A stretch of DNA of 52,500 bases, from assembly GCF_964340395.1 (NCBI RefSeq), contig NC_135551.1, positions 7,225,563 through 7,278,062 on the forward strand, given 5' to 3'. The notes under the pieces were generated by a model. It was not told the origin of the DNA, made no database searches, and saw only the letters and a list, made by a program, of their open reading frames with translations. Origin of the DNA: Glandiceps talaboti. Taxonomy: Eukaryota; Hemichordata; Enteropneusta; Spengelidae. The translations under genes and the position numbers were made by a program. Positions 25,901 through 38,200 of this stretch are shown in pieces. The number at the start of each line of letters is the position of its first letter. The first letter of the stretch is position 1.

Positions 25901-28900
25901 TTTATATTTTTACTATCTACTCCGGAAGTGACAGTCGGAATTCTTCGATATTTGGTGTGCATGTTCCCTGGGGGGAGGCTATTCAGATTTGTTCATGCCA
26001 AGTTGATCTGTGCGATTTTCAATTTTTTATGATTTTTTTTCATAAAATGTCATTTTCATCAACTCCTTGAAAACCTCTTATTAGATTGCTTTGATATCTG
26101 GCGTGTTGATGCGCAGGGGGTAGCTTACTCAGATTTGTTAATTTCAAGTCAGCACATCCTCATTTTTATTTTTTATGATTTTTTTTTTGTAATTTGAAAA
26201 AAAAATGAATATGTTAATGAGCATAATGACCGACGCCATATTGGAAATCAGTCGACGAGACTTTAAGTAAACTGCCACTTTTCAAAAGACACTATTGACG
26301 TCAAACAAGCAATGTAATATGTGCTATAGTCATGATTCTACGCATTGGGCGCCCAAATGACAAGCGTTTGTTCGAAACAGGGTTGTAAACTTCAAATCCA
26401 ATTCTGCACCCTTCTACATTATCAGCCAATCCGCAACATCCTCATTTGCATACTCTATCCTGATTCGACCAGAAGCTGAAGGTGACCTCATTCGACCGAG
26501 CGATTTTCCACAGCAAGTATCTTGAGTATCAACACAGGACGTTCTTAGTACTCACTAAAATCACACTTCAGACCCACTATAAAAGTGTGATGTTTTCAGA
26601 TAACATGTAACTTGTGGTTAATTCTATATTGTCGTGCAATTTGGAATGACAGTGAACCAGAATTCAGACAACTTGCGTAAGGAAGGGCATGCCAGGCATG
26701 CGGTTGAAGTTTAAATATGGCCGACAGTTCACATGTAAAGTTAAACGACATGAACGTGTCTTGCCTTTCCAAAATGCAAATATTTGGCAAGTAAAAATAA
26801 TTAAAATAATTACAACTTTAATTTGGCTTCAGACTTTGCATTATGTTTTGCGTATCTTTCCCCGTTTTACATGTAAATCCGAAAAGGTTCTCTCTCATCA
26901 TGGATGTATTAGTGTCCTCACTAATACATCCATGCTCTCATCATGTCATCAGTGTCAGTGATCATACCGCGCGGGGTAGTCCTCGGGTGCACGAGTCTGT
27001 ATTACTGACTTGACTCTAAACACCGGAGGGGGAGGGACAATTGTCAGAATCGAGTCCCGAATTCCTCCGTATGCAAGCAGGACTACGTGCGGGGCTGCTT
27101 TGAGTACGAGCGAAGTGAGGCATGTTGAGGTATTTTGTTGAGAATTATAAATATTGCGAAATGTCAAGTACAAGGTTTAAATACAATGGAATGATGAAAA
27201 AAATGGCAGAGTCTGCTGACAGGCGCCGGTCACAAAAAACACTGTGAATTAAAATATCAGACGATGTACATGTATGTATTAATCGCCGACAATCCACCCG
27301 TATGCACGAGGGACTAACCCGGAAGCAAGTCGTTGTCAGCCATATGTTACAGTGGTAACATCGTCCGAGAAATCGCTGCGTTCAGAGTGTCACTGTCATT
27401 ATTCACAGAATTGTTGTTTTCGAGTGAAAACCCGTCTTGAATTGTATAACTCTAACAAATGAAGACATGTCAAGTTATATTTTGAAAGTTGTATCGCTAG
27501 TTTGAGACGATTTTCTCACGTACTATAGTACTATCGAGGCTTACTTGGAAGTAGTAGGACCTTCCAGTTCATCGGGAAGTTTAGCCAGTCCGATAATTCT
27601 TTCTGGTTTAGTTTACAACACTTTTGATCACGCAGATTTTGTTGTTGTGATGAAAAGAAATTAAAAAAAGATCATTTCAACCATTTCGTTGTGTTTTCTT
27701 TGTGAAAGGTAACCGAACATGAACGAGTGTTACCACTGTAACGTATGGCTGAGAATGACTCTCTTCCGGGTACTTGATATTGTCGCCGTACGGAAACTAA
27801 GATGGCGATTAATACATTTCTTCCCTATATATATCTACCACAACTAGAACAAGTTGAATGTTGTTGACTTTGTAAATTTGTTAGAAAATTGAAATTGAAA
27901 TTGCCTCAAAATTATTTTAGATCCCTAGTTTATTTCATTCTTCATTAAAATTTTCCAGGGTTACAGCTGTAAGACACTGGAATTACTTATAGCCAACCTC
28001 AAAATCCTCTTTTTTTCTTTTTCTTGTGTGCATTTCCCAGTCATTTTTTTCTGAGATTTTGTGCAATTTTTCCTAACAGTAGATTTTTGTTATAAAATGG
28101 TGACTATGGTATAAAAGTACAATACATTACCAACTTCTGTGTAAAATGTGTTTTATAGTGAGACATCATATGAAACCACTAACCACTTTATTGCATCGCT
28201 AAAACAAAACTGCATAGTGACTCGAAGAGCTGAAGACCTGAACCACTTCTACATGTCACCAAAATAAAAAATTAAATTAAAAAAAAAACAGCGGAGCTAT
28301 TCTGACCGATAGGTCGCTTGTTTGAGAGAAAAATCTTTTAAAATCATGGCTCCATAATAATCTGAATCTGGCTCAAAACCTTTAAAAATGTCGCCTTTGA
28401 AAAAAAAATTAAAAATTAATTATTTTCTTAATATTCACATTCTTGCAAGCCAGAACACATATTTCTGATGAACGATATTTTATTAAAAATTTTCTCAAAA
28501 AAGTAAACTTGGTGAGTATGTTTTGGACGGTGCCATAAAGAGGCTTGGGATTTACGACACTGAATTATCAAATATTAAATCCTTGTCTACATAAAACAAT
28601 ACACTATAAATAATCAGTGCAGGAATCTCATCATAGGAGACACAAAATTAAACTTGTTAGAATCTAAAATAAAGAATTTAAAATTGATGATGAAATTTGA
28701 AATATTTTTGAACATTTTTAAAGAAAAAAATTATCACATTGTAAATTTTCAACATTGACATAAACGAGAATAAAATATGAATTACAGTAATGAATACTTT
28801 TTAATATAACTTAATATCAGTAAAACATAGAAAAAATAGAAATTCATAGACAGATTAATAAATATTATTCAAATTTGAAAGTACTTTTCTTATTGTTTTT

Positions 28901-29161
28901 ATCAATTATCAAATGTCAGTACATCTGTATGCAAAAAAGTAATGACTTTACATAAAATTATACTGATAATTAAATATCTTTAAAATATCACGAAAAATAT
29001 ACCGGGTACTTGCTGAAACTTATAAAGATGTTAATTATAATACTTAATAGTTATGATAAGGAACTGTCTTTACAATATTTTACTATCAACATTTTCAATC
29101 ATTTGTTATATATACGACTTGTATATAAATGTATGTATGTATGTATGTATGTATGTATGTA

Positions 29162-29204
<43 letters not shown>

Positions 29205-32200
29205 ATGCATGCGTGTGTATGTATGTATGTATGTATGTATGTATGTATGTATATATAATACTATGGAAATTTATCCAACGTTAGTAAAATTTGTAGTTTG
29301 ACTATTTGTCTTAACCTAGATAGTATTTAGGTGTGTTTCTGGGAGAGGCATATCCTGTGTATGTACAATACTGTGTGTATGTTTTGTTACTGTGTTATGA
29401 GTTCAGACTAAATACAGTACTTTGTAACCAAATAAGCTGCACACTGAATGTCCTTGACAGGCTGGAACTGTCTGACACAAACATACACCTTCTGATTCCA
29501 AGCATTCGTCCTTCAACACAGTACACACACACACACACAGCTTATTGGATTATTTGAAGAACACAGACCTAGATATCAAAAATCGATAGTGTTTGGTGTA
29601 ATCTGGTGTATTTTTCCCTTCTAAAAATACAGGGAATTTTGGTGTTTATGAGTGAGTGGAGCATTGACGGCCTTGGCCCACATCATAGCTAGCCACTGAT
29701 ACATGGTGACACAGCATAGAACATTCACCCCAATACTGCCCTACTTTACATGCTACTTCCTGTTCCAAATACAGTGCACTAAAGTCACACCAAAAATGGA
29801 TACGATTACAAAATATTAATCAAACAGTGGGATGGGCTGGCAAAACAGAGGGTACTTGGCCCAATTCAAGGCTCAAAATAACCACAAAATCAATTAAACT
29901 ACATCGACGAAGGTGACTGTTAGTCAAATCCCAATTAATCGTATATGCAAATATTTCCTTGATTGACAGCTGAGCGTTAATTTCAAATACCTGATTTTCT
30001 GTCACATGACAGATAACAATTTATAGTCATGTTATAATAATGATGGTCCAATTTAACAAAATTTATAAGAAACTACTAAGAAAGTATTATTGTCTTTTTA
30101 TTTTATTGTTGTGTAAACATCACTAAGGCTCAATCAATTAAATAATTTGTTTGCTGCCTTTGAATTAGCTCTAAACCTATCAAGCAGACAGGGGAACAAA
30201 ACAAACACAGACAAAAAACATAATACTAGCATGTCATGAAAAATTCACTTTTCTGTTGATTAATTTTCTGTTTGTAGCTAAATCTACTCGACTGGGTGAA
30301 ATATAAATGTCAAAGTTTAAACTTTGATTGTCTTATTAAAACAACTATTTAGAAATATGCGTAGTTATTCTGAACGCATTTGACCGGTCTTTCCATTTAC
30401 AATAGAATGAAATATGGCCTTACGCAGAAATTTCGAGCAAAACGGAATGTGTTTGTTTCTAAATCTATCGACATACCTACCTGTACGCGGACGGCAAACA
30501 AAGAATTTAATTGGTGGCGCTTTATTGTAAAGTATTTACAGGGTTCTGTTATCCCTATATAACACATAACACTACTTGACATTTGTTGATTATTTCTGGG
30601 TTAAAAAGAAAAATATCAATCATATAACAATATATATGTCAGAAATATTATGACCCAAAAAACAAATAAACTTAGAAATAGAAAGGTGTAAAGAATGTAG
30701 GTGCAGATAAAAGATGACATCAATGGGTAATTGAATACCATAATGGCTGGAAATACGATAATAGCCATAGATTACTGATTTTTAAATCTTTGAATAAAAA
30801 AAAAGAACGTTCACCCTGTGATACACTTTCTACAATTCCCCTTGCATTTCTATATAATTGACTCACAAGGTGATTTTAAATTTTCAGAACATCAGATGTT
30901 AGACTAAGGTTAAAGGAAAATGAAAGTGTCTTGAAAGATTTCCAGGTGTTTTGTTTTACATATCTGGTGTGATATTGTTTGCATATTTCTAAAACTTGAT
31001 TCACAAGGTGATTTCAAATTTTCCCAACAACAAAGATTAGACTATTAAAGGTTACAGGAAAATGAAAGTGTCTTGAAAGATTTCCAGGTGTTTTGTTTTA
31101 CAGATCTAGTGTGATTTTTTTTCTTCTGACTCATATTTTGTACAGCTTTATATTAGCATATAATATCTTTGATTATCACTTGTTATTTAGCAAAAATTTT
31201 GTGTCACACATATGCCTTATTTTTCTAGCTTCTTGCAGTCACTGAATGCAAGGAGCTCCAAAAATAAGGCATATACACATGAACAGACAAAACGTGTATT
31301 GCATAAATACGAAACAACATTTTACCCACAGCTACATTTATGACAATTCCAGTGCCACTGTTAATGATTTATTTGATTACTGTTTAAAGTGGCAATATAG
31401 ATTAGAATTTGGTATTTATTTTAGGGTTTTAATCAATAAAATAACTCTACTTGAAAAAAAAAAACAATTTGAAATAACATATATCAAATCTTTGTTTATA
31501 ACTCAATAAATTGAAACAAATCACACAATATGTCAACTGTTAGTTCACACCCCTTTTGACTCATTTTTTTAATAGCTTTTTGTAATTTATTGATGTACAA
31601 ACACAGACTTGGTAGATGCTGTTTCAATTTATTTTCTTTGAGATTGAAACATAGTAAAGTTGTTTTAAGCTAAAATCCAAAATAACTGCCCATTGTCATC
31701 AACATGACCTCTCAAAGAACTGTACTACAGATAACTTTTCAACTTTTCAACTTTAATTCCCCTGTAATAAAAAATACAAATTTCAAGCTAACTTGCATCA
31801 TATGTTCATGTCATGTTTGAACGATAACTTACTTCACTGTAATTCTCCAATTTACACCACTGGACAAGTTCTAAATATCATTGGTTTCATTTGTAAGTCT
31901 TTCAGTTTAGTGACTTATGTGATTGGTCCCAGTATTTCACTGCCCACCATGAAACTGATTTATTTGTGACTTACTGATCTGTAAAGGTATGCCGTTATGG
32001 GGCGATCTCATACATCGGTCAACCCCTCCCGAGTCGGTGACAGGAGGCCGATGAGGGCATAACGACTTGACGTATCTTACAGGCTAGTGACTTTCCTGAC
32101 ACCATAAATGTTAACTCTACACAGGGGTGTAATATATTTGTTGGTTACTCTAAATGATAAAGTTTTTCTAAATTTGCATATTGACTCCTTATGGGCCTTG

Positions 32201-35200
32201 ACATGACTGTGGTACAAACGTTAGCACTACTAATTCAAAATATTTGTTTTCACATATTTGATTTGATTTGATTATTACTAATTTAAGACTCAGAACTGTC
32301 AAAATCTGCTAATTCCAGACATTTTGGCACGTGAACCACATTTCTATGTGAATGAATACATCTTTGATTATCAATTGTGGACACTTGAACCACATTTCTT
32401 TGTGAGTGAAGACATTGTTCTGGACACTTGAACCACATTCTTATGCAAATGACACAAGACATACAAACACACTGGACATATTTGAACCACATTTTTACAA
32501 GAAACTATCGCCTATAAAATATTGATACAGACTTCGTCATAACCCCATGACATGTGAGTGCAAATGTGACATATTCAGGTTATCTGCATGAGTGCAAGTA
32601 ATGTTCTCTGCAGCCATACTTTCAAGTGCATAGGGAGTACAAGTGTGGCAGAAAACACCACAATCTCGAGAGTAAATACCCATGCATGAGTACCCACAAA
32701 CTTTTGAGGTAACCAACTCATAAGCTCTCTGGCATAACCTTCCATCATCGGTTATTTCACTTGTAAACTAACAAAAACAAATGTAAACAAAACAAAAAAA
32801 CAAAAACAATTTACGACTTACGTATACATCTATACATGTACTGCCATCCTAAAAACTTTAAGTATACATACATGTGTACTTCTGATCAAGAAATATCAAC
32901 AGTTCCAATTCCTCATTTTACCTACAAATTGAGGCGGCTCCTTTACATACTACATGAAACACATCAGTTTCACTTCATTTTGGATGAGCAAAGAAGCTTT
33001 TCTGGAGTTAAAATTTTTCAAAATTTACCAAGAAGGTAGCACTCCAATGTCTTCTGTCCATCTCAGAACAAATCCTTAAATGGTATTCTGTGTATATGCT
33101 GTATATCACCATGGCAACTACTTAAGCTATTGAATTGGAGGACACATCGTCTCTAGCCTCGAGGACATCATAATTACTACTGTCTGGAGGACACCATATA
33201 GACAACCTTGGTAAATTTTAGCATGATATCACGATATCCAATCTCTAAATATTTTCTCTCATTAGTGGTTTGAATAAGAGGCACAATATCATTTATTAAA
33301 GGAATGATTTAATTTAATTTTCTTATATTGGAACTCAATATCATTCTGTCCTTGAGAGCTAATCTGGTGTTCATTGTAGTAGTGTTTGTATGTAAAACTA
33401 TTGTACTATCCAGACAGGGACAAGAAAAGGAAAATTTCACCCCTGCAGTTAGGGCTCTAATCAGCGTCTATGCTTGGTAGTCAGATTTCACCAACTGTAC
33501 TGTTTCAACTACAATTTTTTATTACTTTCCATTGGTTAAACAGATTACATCCTTATAAATTTGGTAGCTTAGATTGGATACCATAGAAGTCTATGTGCCC
33601 TGGATTACCAGTAAATTGTGAGCCCTGATGAGTGTTTTTGCTAAGGTTATGAACCCAAGCAACAAAGCAGGATATCAGGTAAAATTTGCATAGATTTCCA
33701 TACCTTATATTATAATGTTAGTAAGGAACCCCAGTAACAGAGGAGGGTGGGGTGGGAGAGGAGGGTGGGGGTGGGAGAGGATGGTGGGGTGGGGGAGGGG
33801 GGTGGGGTGGGGGTGGGAGAGGAGGGCGGAGTGCTTACATTGATCTCCATACCTAGTACTATAATCTTGGCAAGGAATCTCATTAAAACTGTTGTAGAGA
33901 TTTACTGCTCTTATCAAAATCAGTGTTCTTAACACATTTCAAATGATGCCTATTGTTATTTGTATTCATGTTTTCACACTAATTCCCAGTCAGATGTTGA
34001 CCCAGACATGACCCCAGCATTATCAGATAAGTTTTTACTGAGTATATCATTTTCAAATGTTAAATAAACTGTCTGCCTGAAATCAGTAACCTGCATTCAT
34101 AGTCAAGTTTTCTTCTTCCATTTTTGATTGAAAAACAGACCTGTTTCGAACAAAATCACTTGTCCTTCTTCAGTGTCTACCTGGATTTTACAGAATGATC
34201 CAAATTTGTCTGTTTCTCAATAGAAAGTGGAAGAAGAGAAATGCTTGTGTATGAATCTTAGTGCTTCCATGATGAACACACATTGTATTATTAACCTGCA
34301 TGGTTAGCTACATATTGGTAACTTGTCATTTGAAAACAAACTACTTTATCTAAAGAGTAACCACCATCATAAAATTGTATCATTCAATAACAGGATTTTC
34401 AGCTCTGACAGCAATCAGCTAATATTCTATCAGAAAATTTACAGTGAAAATTTTGACTGAAGTTTTTTTTCATTAAATGAAGTCCCAGTATTTAATGACC
34501 AGCCCAACCATAATGTATTTTTATCTTTATACTACGTATGCATAATAAGGCCAAAAAAAGAGAGAATTGTTTTTGGTCAGCGTGCGCATCACTTAAATAC
34601 CCCTGTATCTATTTTTTGTCTGTGTGTTTGTCCAGCCCATGCAATCTGCAGATCTGGGGAAACACAAAAATAACCCTCCCTACATAAATTGCTACTGCAT
34701 AGAAGACAACTGCAGAGCCAATCATGAAAAAGCAAATGACATCTGCCCCACATACACACTTGCTCTAAAGTACTAAAAACAAGTCATTGATAATGACATA
34801 GTCCCCGCTATAATTGGGTTTTAGGGAATTATCACTACTATGATCACGCAACAACATTTGTGAACCTAAAACAAACAGACTTAGATATGTTGTGTGTGCT
34901 GCTTGTTGGACATGGAATATGCCTCCAACAATAAAGGATTGGTTGGGTATGGGGGATCATATCATGATGAAAATGGAGTCTGAGTTATGGCTTTGGACAT
35001 GGAAAATTCACAAACAAAATGGCTGCCAGGCAGCCATATTGGATCGTATCACGACGAAAATGGATATGCACATGTATGTCATAGAACACTGTCCTAATAC
35101 CAACTTTAAATGAGATCTGTTCAAGCATGTCCGAGTTATGGCTTTGGACATGAAAATTCGCAAACAAAATGGCTGGCAGGCAGCCATATTGGATCGTATC

Positions 35201-38200
35201 ACGACGAAAATGGATATACACATGTATGTCATAGAACACTGTCCTAATACCAACTTTGAATGAGATCTGTTAAAGCATGTCTGAGTTATGGCTTTGGACA
35301 TGAAAATTCACAAATAAAATGGCTACCAGGCAGCCATATTGGATCGTATCACAATGAAAATGGATATGCACATACATGTCATAGAACAATGTCCTAATAC
35401 CAACTTTGAATGAGATCTGTTCAAGCATGTCTGAGTTATGGCTTTGGACATGAAAATTCACAAACAAAATGGCTGCTAGGCGGCCATATTGGATCGTATC
35501 ATGACAACAATGAATATGCACATGTATGTCATAGAACACTTATATATTTATTTATCCAATAAATATCCAAGATGTTTTAAAATACATACATTTAACATTT
35601 TTACTAATTTGCATGAAGCACCAACTGACTGATATGCAAATTAAGTACCAACTAACATATGCAAATGAAGTTTCAACTGACTGATATGCATATTAAGTGC
35701 CTACTGACAGATATGCAAATAAAGTACCAACTGACTGATATGTACATCAAGTACCAATTGGCCGATATGCAAATGAAAGCACTGACTGACTTATATGCAA
35801 AGGAAGCACCAACTGACAGGGCTCAACTAAATGTTGTCTGCTAACAAGGACAAATTTTCTTCTTTTTACATTTGCACTTAGAAAAGATAAGCATTAATAA
35901 AAAAAAGCCAAAATGATATATATCTTTAGTCTTTAAACATCCTTTGTGACATGGATTCCAGTCTCTATTAACCAGACACATAAAATAATAAATTGAACTG
36001 CTATGTTATAAACTTTGTGATTCATTTGATTTAGTATCACGCTATTGTACATATTTGGACAGCATTACTGGTCATATCATTGATCTTTATAGTCTAGTTC
36101 CTGATGGACCGTATTCTGTACTACGTTACCTTCATACTATTCTGTCTCATCAATCCCGTTACTCAAGGCGTTAATTGTCGTTCCATCCCATGGTGGCCGA
36201 AGTGTAAACGATGCATGTCAGTTGTAATCCATGATCACAAATTGACAGGCTGTCATCATCGCTCATTAATATTCATTAATTGGTACAGCTGTTTCAGTTT
36301 TGACTATGATATGCAAATGTGCAACCAGGACGCTACCTCCAGTCTATTTACTAAAATCATGTGGGGATGTGACGACATTATCATATTATTATTAACATGA
36401 ACGCTGTTGGGGGGAGCACAGAATTCTGTTCGAGAGTAGCGGGATTGACTAAATGGAATAGTATGAAGATAATATAGTATGGAAATGGTCCATCAGGAAC
36501 TAGAGTATGATTTAATTTCATCACAAGAAGCAAAGAAGTACATGATCAACTCAGTAAAAAAAGAAAGTGAGGAAACAAATAATTCTGGAAGGACCATCAG
36601 AATAGTTCCCTGGGAACTAAAACAAGTTGCATGTGTCTTCTCATAGACTGAATTATTCTACTAAGAATGTAATCATATCAATGTCCATTGACAGATTAAT
36701 AGACCTGCCCCCACATGAATCAGTTTGAAATGGATTGAAACTTAATCAATGTAGTTCACTCAAATTTAAACTGAGTTTCTGTCCCCATGAGAAAACTGAG
36801 CAATGGATTTGAATGTATTCACTTTTCACCCTGTCCCTATATTACATGACAAATCTGATTTGGTTTACTTTTGATTTGATGTCATATGTCACAAAATAAT
36901 GTGGGTCACTGTTACGATGACACTTCACTGAAAATGGAGTCCTTAGTGATGTAGTACATTGTTAATGTGGCATACTAATAGTTTTAAGATCTTTCTAGGT
37001 CATAACTTAAGTGATCTCTCCTAAATAGTATCTGACAACATATGCCCTTCATAGCATATTGTTCTATAAACTGATATTTGTATGAGTTCATAGTTATCAT
37101 AAAAAGTCATCTTTATGTCTCATCATATCATATGATGTTGTTTAATTTCTACTTTTATGAAATTAATAAGTACGCCATAAAATCTCTTATTATTTTGTCA
37201 GAGATTTTGTTACACACCTCATCAAGTCAAAAAATAGTTCAGGCTTACTTCATGCTGCCCTCAATAAGCATTTTTCCCCTTTAATTTCAGTTTGGGAAAC
37301 CCCATATCTAGTATAAAATTGTGAACATCACTGTACTGTGTGAAGTCCATAGGATACAAATTAACTGGAAGTGCAGTGAAAGTGTGATATTAAAGTTCAG
37401 GTTAATATTATTTCTATAGGCTTAACATGTATTCAGTGGGATTCACAATACATGTATACATACGTATATTTGAAAAGAAATATATTCACACAGTTTCAGA
37501 AACGTAACTTGTCTCTTTAACATATCTTGTGGTGGTGTGCGTAATACAAGTTTTCTTTTACTGTGTGACGAATAAAATAAATATATATATAGTGGTGACA
37601 TAGTACCTATAGTTTGGCCAATAGCCAGCTGTTTTCAATGGATAGCTCACATCAATAAATTAAATTCTAAACACACTTCACTGTTACTTTGCTACAACTT
37701 TTGTTTCTCTTTTAAGAGCATTAAAAGGTGCTCCTATATCTTAAATTGGTATTTACTGAAATTCAAGAAATAAGTTTAATTATCTTTGTCTGCTTTTTCT
37801 ATATCGATAATTTATTTGCTAATCTAGGAGAGAATCTTCAAATTACTCGTAGCCATATTGCAATTATCTCTCAACTCTGACTTAATTCTGTCTTTCCATA
37901 TTCACCATCGCTGTTTTCATTGTCTATTTTCACACAGTTTTTGCTTCAACCACTGTGGCCATCCCATTACCTCATTGACGCAAGATTTATAATCAAGTAA
38001 TAATCTATTCTGAGAATACGACCAACTTCCTGACGCACCCCTTCCAACAATAACTAATTGAGCGTGTATACTGGTGTAAGCCCAACCCACGTACCAGTGC
38101 ATGAGTTCACATGAGAATGTGGGCACACAGCTGGCTCCAATCCAACCTAATAACAATAATGATAACAACCTACTTTCCTAACAATAACATTATCTTGTGC

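Larger units (their letters stand above)
25805..28299. mobile_element. Candidate 2.5-kb element with TAGCTCCGCTGT termini
   Basis: TAGCTCCGCTGT at 25805-25816 is found as its exact complement at 28288-28299. Inside, 25941-26010 and 26090-26160 are diverged copies of one another (CAGATTTGTT(C/A)AT). The interior between about 26200 and 27800 is visibly richer in CpG than the surroundings. No transposase frame is seen. The boundaries rest on a 12-bp match and a compositional change, so they are tentative. Confidence 0.5.

Noticed and set aside
34985-35539. Repeated minus-strand open frames (YDIHVHIHFRRDTIQYG-like)
   Set aside because: Product of the 150-bp tandem repeat, with the same peptide in each copy and no start or splice context.
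36094-36503. Reading the TIR element as a CACTA transposon from its 3-bp AGT flank
   Set aside because: The termini do not begin CACTA, and a 3-bp match can arise by chance.
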